NCBI RefSeq assembly: GCF_963668085.1
Contig: NZ_OY764059.1
Coordinates: 868,001 to 932,000, forward strand
Origin: an uncultured Ilyobacter sp.
GTDB taxonomy: Bacteria > Fusobacteriota > Fusobacteriia > Fusobacteriales > Fusobacteriaceae
DNA: 64,000 nucleotides
Reading direction: 5' to 3'
Shown here: piece by piece, positions 26,201 to 34,917 of the stretch
How positions within the stretch are numbered: the stretch's first letter is position 1
How the letters are laid out: every line of letters starts with the position of its first letter
Notes under the pieces: model-generated
Seen by the model: the letters and a program-made list of their open reading frames with translations, nothing else
What the model was told of the DNA's origin: nothing
Databases searched by the model: none
Made by a program: the position numbers and the translations under genes

Positions 26201-26222
26201 CTTATGTAAACTGTTACATAAG
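26201..26222. promoter_or_regulatory. Candidate LacI-type operator
   Basis: A 9-bp perfect inverted repeat, CTTATGTAA-N4-TTACATAAG. The core TGTAAACTGTTACA resembles LacI/GalR operators. It lies 41 bases before the regulator's start and downstream of its promoter, so bound repressor would block elongation or initiation. Autoregulation is inferred. Confidence 0.6.
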
Positions 26223-26236
26223 AGGGTAAAATAAAA

Positions 26237-26253
26237 TGGCATAAGATATGCCA
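26237..26253. promoter_or_regulatory. Second palindrome in the operon leader
   Basis: TGGCATA-AGA-TATGCCA, a perfect 7-bp inverted repeat with 3-base spacer. It is 15 bases from the LacI-type operator and in the predicted transcribed leader. Different from the first palindrome, so perhaps a site for another regulator. Confidence 0.45.
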
Positions 26254-26277
26254 AAATAAAAATTTTTATTTGAGAAT

Positions 26278-26306
26278 AATATAAACTAAATATTGTATTT
26301 AGTCAA
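26278..26306 (-). promoter_or_regulatory. Promoter of the LacI-ABC-deaminase operon
   Basis: On the minus strand TTGACT, 17 bases, TATATT. A third palindrome, ACTAAATA-TTG-TATTTAGT (26285-26303), overlaps the spacer and -35 box, a good place for repression. Confidence 0.55.
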
Positions 26307-26516
26307 TCTTTTTACCAGTATATTTTTCAAAAGAAAAACCTTGATCAAATTAGCTTTCCCATAAAAAATAACCTCATCACAGAGATATAAATCTAAATAA
26401 TTAATCTCTTATATCAAAGAAGCTTCATAATAACATCACATAAATATGAAATAATATGGCAAGACAAAAGAAGTAAAAGAACTAGAGACTTAAAAAACTA
26501 AGAGGTGTAAACAATT

Positions 26517-28646
26517 ATGAAAAAAATATTAAAGTACTTATTTTTATTTGCCGGAGCCGGTGCAGCAGTGGCTTTTGCTTTGGGACTAATTCTACTGTTC
26601 TCGGCCTATAGAAGCCTTCCGAATATAGAGGAGCTGGTAAAATCCTATAAGGACTCGGAACCGACTATAATCTATGACAGCAAAGGAAAACAGGTGGACC
26701 TTATAACCAAACGTAGGGGTGAGCCTATACATATCGATGAGATTCCTGAAAATATGAAAAATGCCGTCATTGCTATAGAGGACAAGAGATTTTACACTCA
26801 TCACGGATTTGATATGAGAAGACTTGGTAAGGCAGTTTTGGTTAATTTATCTAGAGGAAGAGCTGTCCAGGGAGGAAGTACCATCACCCAGCAGCTGGCA
26901 AAAAATGCTTTTCTAAGTAACGAAAAAACTCTTATTAGAAAAGTAAAGGAAGCCTTGATAACCCTAGAGATAGAAAAAAGATATGAAAAAGATGAAATTC
27001 TTGAAAAATACCTAAACGAGATTTATTTCGGATCAGGATCTTACGGAATAAAAGAAGCCTCAAGGTCGATATTTGATAAAGACGTGTCTAGGATAAATCT
27101 GGCTGAGGTTGCTATTCTTGCAGGTGTTCCCAATAGACCGGCTAAGTACGACCCTAGAAAGAATTTGGATAAGGCCATAGAAAGAGGCCAGCTGGTTCTG
27201 AAATTGATGTTAAAGCAGGAGTTCATAACTGAGCTTGAATATGAAAGAGCCATGAATCACAAATTTGTCTATGAAAAAGATTTGAAGAACAGCGGAAAGA
27301 GTAAGTATGTGTCTGCAATCTTGGATAAAAGAAGTAAAAGATACTTTAAATCTCCAGAATTTACCGACATAGTAGAAGATGAACTAGTTGAAATGTTTGA
27401 TGAAAAAACAGTTTATGAAGGCGGCTTAAAGGTCTACACAGGACTTGATGCAGATATGCAAAAGATTGCCCTTGAGACCTTTAACAATTATAAACCCTTT
27501 GCAAATGATTCAAAACTTCAGGGGGCACTTGTAACCATAGACACTGAAACTGGATATGTAAAAAGTATCGTAGGAGGAAAAAATTTCCGTTCTGGAAATT
27601 TTAACAGGGCAATTATGGCCAAGAGACAGCCGGGTTCTGCATTTAAGCCTTTTGTATACTATACAGCCTTGGAAAAGGGAATAGTTATGAATGAATTGAG
27701 AGATGACTCTGCTGAAAAATACGGTGACTGGCAGCCAAAAAACTATGGGAATAAAAGTTACGGAGAGATTACAATACTCCAGGCCATCGAAAATTCAGTA
27801 AACACAATAGCCGTAAAACTATTGAAAGAAGTTGGTATATCAAATGTAATAAGTAACTTTAGAAAGACTGGTGTTTCGATAGATATTCCAAAAGATCTTT
27901 CTATCGCTCTAGGTACCATGAGCATAACTCCTATGGAATTGGCAACATCTTATGCACCTTTTTCAAATGGTGGATATTCTGTTCAGCCTATTTTCATCAC
28001 AAAGATCGAAGACAAAAATGGAAATGTCTTATATGAACAGCCTGTTGTGAAAAAGCAGGTTTTGGACAGTGAAAATATATCGCTTATTACACATATGCTA
28101 AAAGATGTTGTAAGTTATGGATCTGGAAGGCGTGCAAAAGTAAGGACTGTAAATGGAAAATATGCAGAACAAGGTGGAAAGACAGGAACTACAAATGACA
28201 ATAAATCTGCCTGGTTTGCAGGTGTGACCCCTGAATACGCCACCACTGTATATATTGGATATGATGACAATACATCTATGCCGTCTTATGCAAGCGGAGG
28301 ATCGATAGCAGCACCTCTGTGGGGGGAGTATTATCAGGCTATGATAAATAGAGGAGTATACACTCCAGGAGACTTTGAGTTCATAAAGGAAAATCTAAAA
28401 AACAAAACTCTGGTATCTAGGACTATTGACCTGAGAAGCGGAGAACTAGGATCGCCATCAAGGGAGTATAAGAGAACTGCTCTTTTTAAGAAGGGGCAGG
28501 TTCCTGACGGATTTACTGATAATCTTTACTGGGGAATCAAAAATATGTTTGGAAACAATGATGAACCGGTGGAAGATGAAGATAATAAAGATGGAGAGGA
28601 AAGTAAGAAAAAAAAGTCCAGACTTTTTTTTAGACATTTTTTCTAA
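26517..28646 (+). CDS. Class A penicillin-binding protein (PBP1A type)
   Basis: 709 residues; polymerises and cross-links peptidoglycan at the outer face of the inner membrane. N-terminal membrane anchor (about residues 7-30), GT51 glycosyltransferase with EDKRFYTHHGFD (catalytic Glu88) and GGSTITQQLAKN (119-130), then a transpeptidase domain with GSAFKPF (Ser374, Lys377), SVN and KTGTTND (Lys555). The tail is acidic and then basic (KKKKSRLFFRHFF). Somewhat short for PBP1A but complete. AGAGGTG precedes the ATG. Monocistronic with a terminator at 28693. Confidence 0.96.
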   Translation: MKKILKYLFLFAGAGAAVAFALGLILLFSAYRSLPNIEELVKSYKDSEPTIIYDSKGKQVDLITKRRGEPIHIDEIPENMKNAVIAIEDKRFYTHHGFDMRRLGKAVLVNLSRGRAVQGGSTITQQLAKNAFLSNEKTLIRKVKEALITLEIEKRYEKDEILEKYLNEIYFGSGSYGIKEASRSIFDKDVSRINLAEVAILAGVPNRPAKYDPRKNLDKAIERGQLVLKLMLKQEFITELEYERAMNHKFVYEKDLKNSGKSKYVSAILDKRSKRYFKSPEFTDIVEDELVEMFDEKTVYEGGLKVYTGLDADMQKIALETFNNYKPFANDSKLQGALVTIDTETGYVKSIVGGKNFRSGNFNRAIMAKRQPGSAFKPFVYYTALEKGIVMNELRDDSAEKYGDWQPKNYGNKSYGEITILQAIENSVNTIAVKLLKEVGISNVISNFRKTGVSIDIPKDLSIALGTMSITPMELATSYAPFSNGGYSVQPIFITKIEDKNGNVLYEQPVVKKQVLDSENISLITHMLKDVVSYGSGRRAKVRTVNGKYAEQGGKTGTTNDNKSAWFAGVTPEYATTVYIGYDDNTSMPSYASGGSIAAPLWGEYYQAMINRGVYTPGDFEFIKENLKNKTLVSRTIDLRSGELGSPSREYKRTALFKKGQVPDGFTDNLYWGIKNMFGNNDEPVEDEDNKDGEESKKKKSRLFFRHFF

Positions 28647-28692
28647 AAAAACTCTAAATAACCGAGTATATAAACTATTTTAAGATAAAAAC

Positions 28693-28733
28693 AAAGCCAT
28701 TGTTATAGATGAGATTTCTATAATAATGGCTTT
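28693..28733 (+). terminator. Intrinsic terminator
   Basis: AAAGCCATTGTTATAGA pairs with TCTATAATAATGGCTTT (one mismatch) and is followed by TATTTTT. It ends the penicillin-binding protein transcript. Confidence 0.85.
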
Positions 28734-28809
28734 TATTTTTGGATTTTATTAGAAATTTATGAAGAAACTTGAAAACTTTACTCTTATATATTAGTATTTA
28801 AGTTAAGTG

Positions 28810-29295
28810 GCTATTTGAAATTATTGCTGATAAATTATTGAATTTACAAGAATATTAAAGTCAAAAGATTTTGTCACGAATTAAAACCGATAAAAGGCAA
28901 AAAAATTAACACGAATAAAGAAAAACCTTTTGACCCAAGAGCATCATAAAAGTGTATGTTGCACAGAGAAAAAGAGAGAGTTTAACAGATTTAAAACCGA
29001 AACTATAAACTCTCTCTTTTGTGAAAGGTTTTTTATCCTTTTTCCCTTGCCATTGAAAAATAAGCGTTAAGAATAACCGCAGTGAAATCCTTAGAAAAAA
29101 TCGACTGTCTGAGCGTAGCGAGTGACCAGAAAATAACGAGTTGTGCGAGTATATTTTCTGGTTCTCAGAAACTTGTTTTCTGAGTTTCCTTATTGCTATT
29201 GGATTTTCAAGGTTATTTAGCTGATTTTTCACAGGCTTGAACTTTTGGTGACTTTTCTTTCAAGAGAAAAGTCACGAATTCTTATAAATTCGATA
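28810..29295 (+). repeat. Dispersed modular element, copy B (divergent)
   Basis: Same orientation as copy A. The left module (28810 to about 28930) matches A closely: CTATTTGAAA, TTATTGAATTTACAAGAATA, GATTTTGTCACGAATTAA, AATTAACACGAATAAAG. The CACAGAG block is degenerate and the middle is different, including TCTGAGCGTAGCGAGT and an inverted CCAGAAAAT/ATTTTCTGG. It still ends in a hairpin, GTGACTTTTCT (29248-29258) with AGAAAAGTCAC (29265-29275), analogous to the A and C hairpins but of different sequence. No credible gene inside. Confidence 0.7.
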
Positions 29296-29361
29296 GTTTA
29301 ATTTGAAATAAAAGAGTAACTTAGGCTATTTAAATATTTGTAATAAATAGGAGGATATATT

Positions 29362-30165
29362 TTGAATGGTAAAAATAAGATAAAAATTGTGGCAATTGAT
29401 TTAGACGGAACTCTTCTGAATTCTAATCATGAGGTTTCCCCTAAGAATGTCGATGTCTTAAGAAAACTGGAAAAAAATGGAATTAAGGTGGTCATTACAA
29501 CTGGACGGGCCTATGAAGCCATGATAAAATTTTATAAAGAGATAGGCTTGAATGGTGAGGCAATCTGTTATAATGGGGCAGTTGTATATGACAAGGACCA
29601 TAATCCTGTATGGAAAAATACACTAGACCATGAGACAGGCCTTGAACTTGTAAAAGTAGGAGAAGAATTTAACACCTATCATCATGGTTTTATCGACAAT
29701 AAATGGGTTCTTCCAGAGATGACTGATATTGCCCTAAAGTACAAGGAGAGAACAGGTTTGGTTGAGACACTGGTTGATTTTCATCAGCTAGAAAATATCG
29801 CTTTTACCAAGATGATGTATATAGGGGAAAATGAGATACTTATGGATATATACAATGTTCTCGATGATAAATTCGGGGACCAGCTTTATAAGGCATTTTC
29901 AAATCCCATGTTTTTGGAGATAATGCATAGAGACTCATCTAAGGCTAAGGCACTCTCTTACCTTTTAGATGAAAACAATCTTACTGCAGATAACTTATTG
30001 GCTATAGGAGACGGGTATAATGATTTTGAGATGCTTTCTATGGCGGGTATAGGGGTTGTTATGGAAAATGCTCCTGAAGAGCTTAAAAAGCATTTTGTAC
30101 ACAAGGCACTTTCTAATGATGAGGACGGAGTTGGTAAATTTTTAGAAAGCTATTTTGAACTTTAA
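29362..30165 (+). CDS. Cof-type HAD-superfamily phosphatase
   Basis: 267 residues. Motif I IDLDGTLLNSN supplies the nucleophile Asp, motif II is VVITTGRAYE, and the C-terminal IGDGYNDFEMLSMAG holds the acidic motif IV. The C2 cap layout is that of the Cof/YbiV subfamily, which dephosphorylates sugar phosphates or flavin/pyridoxal precursors. TTG start with AGGAGG seven bases upstream. Single gene between element B and the terminator at 30168. Confidence 0.93.
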   Translation: MNGKNKIKIVAIDLDGTLLNSNHEVSPKNVDVLRKLEKNGIKVVITTGRAYEAMIKFYKEIGLNGEAICYNGAVVYDKDHNPVWKNTLDHETGLELVKVGEEFNTYHHGFIDNKWVLPEMTDIALKYKERTGLVETLVDFHQLENIAFTKMMYIGENEILMDIYNVLDDKFGDQLYKAFSNPMFLEIMHRDSSKAKALSYLLDENNLTADNLLAIGDGYNDFEMLSMAGIGVVMENAPEELKKHFVHKALSNDEDGVGKFLESYFEL

Positions 30166-30167
30166 AT

Positions 30168-30200
30168 AAAGAAGCCTCTGCTACTAGCAGAGGCTTCTTT
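30168..30200. terminator. Bidirectional terminator
   Basis: A perfect 15-bp stem with a 3-base loop (arm AAAGAAGCCTCTGCT and its complement). It separates the HAD gene (plus strand) from the NSS transporter operon (minus strand). Confidence 0.93.
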
Positions 30201-30211
30201 ATTAGATTATT

Positions 30212-30307
30212 TTATTTTTTCTTCATAGCAATATACAGACAGTAACCGAAACCACCCCAAAGGATAGAGATACTTACTGCAGCAGTGATTATAGAACTAG
30301 TACTCAT
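30212..30307 (-). CDS. MetS-like small subunit of NSS transporter, 31 residues
   Basis: A tiny single-span membrane protein beginning MSTSSIITAAVSISILWGG and ending YIAMKKK: short polar N-terminus, one hydrophobic helix with a WGGFGY motif, and basic C-terminus. It starts two bases after the stop of the NSS transporter gene and has GGAGGTATAATT upstream. Corynebacterial MetP needs a comparable small partner, MetS, and such short genes commonly follow NSS genes. The assignment rests on position, size and the WGGFG pattern. Confidence 0.75.
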   Translation of the reverse strand: MSTSSIITAAVSISILWGGFGYCLYIAMKKK

Positions 30308-30309
30308 AA

Positions 30310-31812
30310 TTATACCTCCTTTTCGATTTCTGTTTTGTCATTGATTTTTACAAATTTAGGAAGGATTACAGCAAGTAAAATCGTTCCGAGCATAAATCCG
30401 CCTCCGTATAAACCAATGGCACTCATAGAATATCCTTCGTATGGAGAAGAGATATCACCGATGATATTTTTAATTGTCATAACTCCAAGGATAGCAGGAG
30501 TCAGGAATTTCAGACAGAAGTTCCACCATTTACCGATTTTGAAATCTGATAAAGGGTTAACATATTCTCTGATACTCTCTAGGTTAAAGAACCAAGAAAG
30601 AAGGATTATCTCTATAAGACCGGCAACAGCGACACCGTAGTTATTGATATAGTGATCAACTATGTCTAAGATGTAAAGACCAGCTCCAGTGGCAAATATA
30701 AGTGATGTGCAAAGACCTACTAGAACTACTAGATTAAGGGCTTTTTTACGCTCCATACCGAAGTTATCTATTATCGCAGAAAGTACAGTCTCAACAAGAG
30801 ATATACTAGAAGATATACCTGCAAATAATAGTGACAGGAAGAAAGTCACTCCAAATAGAGAGTTCATTCCAGGCAGGGCACTGATTGCTTTTGGGAAAAC
30901 TATAAATGCCAGTCCTACTCCTGCACTTGCAACTTCACTTACCTCGACTCCTTGAGTCTGAGCCATGTATCCTAAAATACTAAATACCCCTATACCAGAG
31001 AGAATACTAAAGCTGCAGTTACCGAGTCCTGTTATAAATGCGTTGTTAACGATATCAGATTCCTTAGGAAGATAGCTCGAATAAGCAAGCATTATTCCAA
31101 AAGCGATACTTAAAGAGTAAAATATCTGTCCATAGGCAGCAACCCAAACTTTTGGATCTGCCAGTCTGCTGAAATCAGGTTTAAAGAAATACTCTAATCC
31201 TTTTGCAGCTCCAGGAAGAGTCAATCCTCTTACAGTTATAGCGATAAGGCTGATTACAAGTAAAGGCATAAAAATTTTACTTGCTTTTTCTATTCCGCCT
31301 TTGATACCCATTCTAAGTACAGTAAAGTTTATTCCCCAGATTAACAGAAGAGGTATAACAACTTTAAGGTTAAGACCTCCTAGATGCAGAGGGGAATCTG
31401 AAAGATTCAGGTAAGTCCCGAAAAGGAAGCCTTTTGTGTCCTCACCCCATCCAGTTGTAAATGCATACTTTAGATAACTCATGGCCCACGCAATTACTAC
31501 CATATAGTAAACAGTTATGGCGAAAGATATAGCTGTCTGCCACCATCCAAAAGCCTGCCACTTTTTATTAAGGGATCTAAATACCCCAGGAGCACTGCTT
31601 CTGATCTTGTGCCCAAGTCCAAACTCTAAAATCAAAATAGGAATTCCCGCAGTAAGAAGAGCTATCATATAAGGAATCAAAAACGCTCCCCCACCATTAC
31701 TTGCAGCTGTATATGGGAACCTCCATATATTACCAAGTCCAACAGCGGAACCTATCGCAGCCATTATAAAACCAAGACGCGAGCCCCACTCTCCTCTATT
31801 TTTTTTACTCAC
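30310..31812 (-). CDS. Neurotransmitter:sodium symporter family (NSS) transporter
   Basis: 500 residues, about 12 membrane helices. The start GEWGSRLGF and TM1 region AAIGSAVGLGNIWRFPY are diagnostic of NSS/LeuT-fold Na+-coupled amino acid transporters. Bacterial members such as LeuT, MhsT and MetP import amino acids. GTG at 31812 is favoured because AGAGGTGG lies just upstream; an in-frame GTG three codons earlier overlaps it. A strong promoter is at 31931-31958 and a MetS-like small protein follows. Substrate not determined; methionine or other hydrophobic amino acids by analogy. Confidence 0.93.
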   Translation of the reverse strand: MSKKNRGEWGSRLGFIMAAIGSAVGLGNIWRFPYTAASNGGGAFLIPYMIALLTAGIPILILEFGLGHKIRSSAPGVFRSLNKKWQAFGWWQTAISFAITVYYMVVIAWAMSYLKYAFTTGWGEDTKGFLFGTYLNLSDSPLHLGGLNLKVVIPLLLIWGINFTVLRMGIKGGIEKASKIFMPLLVISLIAITVRGLTLPGAAKGLEYFFKPDFSRLADPKVWVAAYGQIFYSLSIAFGIMLAYSSYLPKESDIVNNAFITGLGNCSFSILSGIGVFSILGYMAQTQGVEVSEVASAGVGLAFIVFPKAISALPGMNSLFGVTFFLSLLFAGISSSISLVETVLSAIIDNFGMERKKALNLVVLVGLCTSLIFATGAGLYILDIVDHYINNYGVAVAGLIEIILLSWFFNLESIREYVNPLSDFKIGKWWNFCLKFLTPAILGVMTIKNIIGDISSPYEGYSMSAIGLYGGGFMLGTILLAVILPKFVKINDKTEIEKEV

Positions 31813-32289
31813 TGTAACCACCTCTTTCTAAAATTTTAAAAAATTAATTTAAATTAAATTAAAAATTAAACTTCACTTAATGAATTTTTGTAATTTAATG
31901 TAAATTTTATTTTTCGTCGTATGGTTACATATTATATATCATTTTTTTGTTATGTCAATACTATTTTTATATGCATAATTGGTGCTCTCTTCTCTAGAGC
32001 TTTTAAATAAAAGGTTTGTTATTGTTATGGAAACTGAAATTTATATACAATATCAATACAAAACAACCTGAAAATATATTTTAGTAATTTTTTTTGTCTT
32101 TTTTTCAAAAAAATACTGTATTATTTAATAGGTAGTAATGACGCTTAAAGTCTCATTTTTTATACAGTTAAGTTATAGTATGCTGTATGAAATAATTTTT
32201 TTCATTATTCTATACAAAATATTTCATATAAGGCAAAGTCACTTAATTATAATTTAATCTTTTTTTAATAAAAATAACCATAAAAAAAA
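31813..32289. other. Intergenic region upstream of the NSS transporter
   Basis: About 480 AT-rich bases. It contains the NSS promoter at 31931-31958, leaving a leader of about 110 bases. The part from 32000 to 32289 shows no gene or recognisable structure. Confidence 0.5.
31931..31958 (-). promoter_or_regulatory. Strong sigma-70-type promoter of the NSS operon
   Basis: On the minus strand a perfect TTGACA (31953-31958), a 16-base spacer and a perfect TATAAT (31931-31936), about 110 bases before the start codon. Confidence 0.75.
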
Positions 32290-32306
32290 GTAGGCATTCA
32301 GCCTAC
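32290..32306 (-). terminator. Intrinsic terminator
   Basis: GTAGGC and GCCTAC with a 5-base loop, followed on the minus strand by eight T. It overlaps the stop of the GNAT gene. Confidence 0.8.
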
Positions 32307-32803
32307 TGTACTTTTACCCATCCCATCATAATGTCTGCTTCGAGTTCACCCTTGAAATTCTTTATTCTTCCCCTTAGCCTGCCCTCTCTTATAAATCCTA
32401 CTTTCTCATAAAAGTAAATAGCCCTTGGATTGCTCTCTCGAACTAAAACTTCAAGTCTCATGATATCTTTTTTCTTGTTTACCTTTTTGAAAAAATATTT
32501 AAACAGGGATTTACCCAGTCCCATGCCCCTATACTCTCTGAGAACTGCTATATTGATGTTATTTATTACATGGTCAAAAAGATGAAAGTTCTCTCGGCAT
32601 CCATGCAGTTCTCCGATTATCTTCCCCTCTACTTCTGCGACCACTATGATCCCGCTGTCTATGGCTTTTTTTACAAATCCTTCGACGTATTCTGTGGTTA
32701 CTTCGTTTTTTAGTATGGGAAGTCCACTTCCTTCATAGGCTGCATTTTTATAGAGATTTTTTATTCCCTCTATATCTTCAATCTTTCCAAGTCTAACGAT
32801 CAT
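32303..32803 (-). CDS. GNAT-family N-acetyltransferase
   Basis: 166 residues with the GNAT fold: VRLGKIEDIEGIKNLY start, INIAVLREYRGMGLGKSLFKYF (acetyl-CoA binding R/QxxGxG/A as YRGMGLG) and LEVLVRESNPRAIYFYEKVGFIREG (motif B). RimI-like in style; the acceptor is unknown. The ATG at 32803 is chosen because GGAGG lies upstream; the open frame runs 38 codons further without a site. Single gene. Confidence 0.88.
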   Translation of the reverse strand: MIVRLGKIEDIEGIKNLYKNAAYEGSGLPILKNEVTTEYVEGFVKKAIDSGIIVVAEVEGKIIGELHGCRENFHLFDHVINNINIAVLREYRGMGLGKSLFKYFFKKVNKKKDIMRLEVLVRESNPRAIYFYEKVGFIREGRLRGRIKNFKGELEADIMMGWVKVQ

Positions 32804-33069
32804 TTTTATCCTCCAACCTCTATGTGATTTGAATTTTAAATTTCTATCATGCTCTAATCTGCAGTAAAAAATCTTCTGCCTAACTATAATTTTATCTCCT
32901 AAATTTACTTGTGTCAATTTAAAAAATGATTACTTTATGTTCCCTTGTCAAATATCCTTCTGAAACCACCAAAAGGTAGACATATCTAAAAAAAAATGTT
33001 ATTTTATTATAATTTAAAAATTATTTCAGTATGTGAATTATAATATATACCTTAGGGAGGAGAACTGTT

Positions 33070-33870
33070 ATGTTTGATTATCATATACATTCGGAGTTTT
33101 CAGATGATTCCACGGAAAAAATGAGTAATATAGTTGAGGAAGCCATAAAAAAGGGCGGCAAAAAACTATGTTTTACAGAACATATGGAGTTTAATTATCC
33201 CCATGAAGAGTTGAAGTTTGAATTAGACTATGATGCATATAAGAAAGAGTTTGAGAGGATAAAATCAATCTACGGCGGAAAAATTGATCTTTATATGGGT
33301 GTAGAGATGGGAATACAGGGAAGTAAGAGAGAGATAGAGGAAACCATAAACTACGCCAAAAACCACGAGTTTGACTTTATTATAGCATCTGCACATTGTC
33401 TCGAAGGTGAAGATCTATACAGCATGGATCCAGAGACTCAGGATATAGACGAGTTTTTTACAAGATATTTTCATGAGATGCTAAATGTCTTTAAGCACTA
33501 TAGTGACTACGACGTAGTAGGGCATATAGATCTAATAAGGAGATACTTCTTAAAGGCCCATGACCACAAATTAGGTAAATCTCAAGAGGTTTTGAGGGAA
33601 CTTTTGTCTCATATTATAAACAGTGGCAAGGGGATAGAGATAAATACCGGAGGACTTTTTTATAAGTCAGCAAATACAAACCCGACTATTGATATATTAA
33701 AACTTTATAGGGAGATGGGAGGAGAGATAATCACTATAGGAAGTGACGCCCATATTGCTGAGAGAGTGATGAGCAACTATTCCAAGGCTATAGAGGCTCT
33801 AGATACAGCAGGATTCAAATATGTGACAACCTATTCCAAGAGAGAAAAAGAGTTTCACAAGATAAGATAA
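33070..33870 (+). CDS. PHP-domain phosphatase, histidinol-phosphatase (HisK) family
   Basis: 266 residues. Metal-binding motifs of the PHP domain: FDYHIHSEFSDD at the start, CFTEHMEF, GVEMG, ASAHCLEG, VVGHIDLIRRY, GIEINTGG and ITIGSDAHIAERV near the end. Members of this family dephosphorylate L-histidinol phosphate or related small phosphates. No other his gene is in the window, so the true substrate is open. ATG behind GGGAGGAG. Confidence 0.88.
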   Translation: MFDYHIHSEFSDDSTEKMSNIVEEAIKKGGKKLCFTEHMEFNYPHEELKFELDYDAYKKEFERIKSIYGGKIDLYMGVEMGIQGSKREIEETINYAKNHEFDFIIASAHCLEGEDLYSMDPETQDIDEFFTRYFHEMLNVFKHYSDYDVVGHIDLIRRYFLKAHDHKLGKSQEVLRELLSHIINSGKGIEINTGGLFYKSANTNPTIDILKLYREMGGEIITIGSDAHIAERVMSNYSKAIEALDTAGFKYVTTYSKREKEFHKIR

Positions 33871-33904
33871 AAATTTTAGAAAATTTAAAAGCAATTTAAT
33901 ACTC

Positions 33905-33952
33905 CTTCCTGTGTCATTAGAGGTATAATCTATTGATGCAGGAAGTTTTTTT
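33905..33952 (+). terminator. Intrinsic terminator
   Basis: CTTCCTGTGTCA pairs with TGATGCAGGAAG (one A-C mismatch and one G-U pair) across a 17-base loop and is followed by seven T. It ends the PHP gene upstream of ptb. Confidence 0.75.
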
Positions 33953-33982
33953 ATTATTGAAAATAAAGAAAAGGAGAGGCAC

Positions 33983-34885
33983 ATGGCAATTAAAAACTTT
34001 GAAGAATTAATAAAAAAAATTAAAAAAAACCAGAGGCCGAAAAAAGTTGTCGTCGTATGTGCAGATGACAGAAACACCCTAGAAGCCATAAAGAAAGCTG
34101 AAAAAAATGGGATAGTAGATTCTATTTTAATAGGAAATAAGAATAAAATAAAAAAACTTTTAAATGAAATATCCTTTGAAAAAGAAGAAGAAAGCATTAT
34201 AGACTCTGAATCAGATATCTATGCCGCATCTAAGGGGGTGGAGATCATAAGAGAACAGAGGGCGGAATTTATGATGAAAGGGAAAATCCAGACCGCTGAT
34301 TTACTTAAAGCTGTTGTTGATAAAGATAAGGGCTTAGGTAGAGGGCGGATAATGTCTCATATCTCTATTTTAGAGGTTCCGACATATCATAAAATTTTGG
34401 CTGTAAGTGACGGCGGAGTTGTGATTAGTCCGACTCTTGCCGAAAAAAAAGAGATATTAGAAAATGCTGTCGAGGTTTTCTTGTCTCTCGGATACGAAAA
34501 TCCAAAGGTGGCAGTGTTAGCTGCAATTGAGAAGGTAAACCCAAAAATGAAAGAAACTGTTGAGGCAAGAGCTCTAAAAAATATGAACCAAAGGGGAGAG
34601 GTAGAAAACTGCCTGGTAGAGGGACCTATCTCTTATGATCTGGCAATATCCACTGAATCAGTTAACATCAAAGGATACGTAAGTTCTGTAGCTGGAGATG
34701 CAGATATTCTCCTAGTTCCTGATATCACCTCAGGAAATATTCTGTCAAAATCTTTGGTTTATTCTGGAAAGTCAAAAATGGCAGGTTTTATAACAGGGGC
34801 AAAAGTTCCTATAGCACTGACATCTAGAGGAGCATCTTCAGAGCAAAAATACTTATCTCTGGTTATCTGTTCGGCTATGTTTTAG
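33983..34885 (+). CDS. ptb: Phosphate butyryltransferase
   Basis: 300 residues; converts butyryl-CoA and phosphate to butyryl phosphate and CoA. It has the PTA/PTB fold and motifs: ALKNMNQRGEVENCLVEGPISYDLAIS, AGDADILLVPDITSGNILSKSLVY and a C-terminal GAKVPIALTSRG. The 300-residue length and lack of the Pta C-terminal extension favour Ptb. It is followed after 32 bases by buk, the classic ptb-buk pair that yields ATP in the last step of butyrate fermentation. GAGAGG precedes the ATG. Confidence 0.94.
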   Translation: MAIKNFEELIKKIKKNQRPKKVVVVCADDRNTLEAIKKAEKNGIVDSILIGNKNKIKKLLNEISFEKEEESIIDSESDIYAASKGVEIIREQRAEFMMKGKIQTADLLKAVVDKDKGLGRGRIMSHISILEVPTYHKILAVSDGGVVISPTLAEKKEILENAVEVFLSLGYENPKVAVLAAIEKVNPKMKETVEARALKNMNQRGEVENCLVEGPISYDLAISTESVNIKGYVSSVAGDADILLVPDITSGNILSKSLVYSGKSKMAGFITGAKVPIALTSRGASSEQKYLSLVICSAMF

Positions 34886-34917
34886 GGTAACTTTTATTTT
34901 TAAGTTAGGAGGAAGAT

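Larger units (their letters stand above)
26161..26516. other. Divergent regulatory region, lacI-type operon / penicillin-binding protein
   Basis: 356 bases between the divergent starts. It holds the minus-strand promoter and three palindromes described separately. The part next to the plus-strand penicillin-binding protein gene (26320-26516) shows only AT-rich sequence with no convincing promoter. Confidence 0.6.

Noticed and set aside
28906..29232. Minus-strand frame of about 108 codons inside element B
   Set aside because: It covers the repeat modules and the inverted repeats, has no ribosome binding site and is not kept in A or C.
30335..30955. Plus-strand frames opposite the NSS transporter
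   Set aside because: They are antisense shadows of a well-recognised membrane protein gene.
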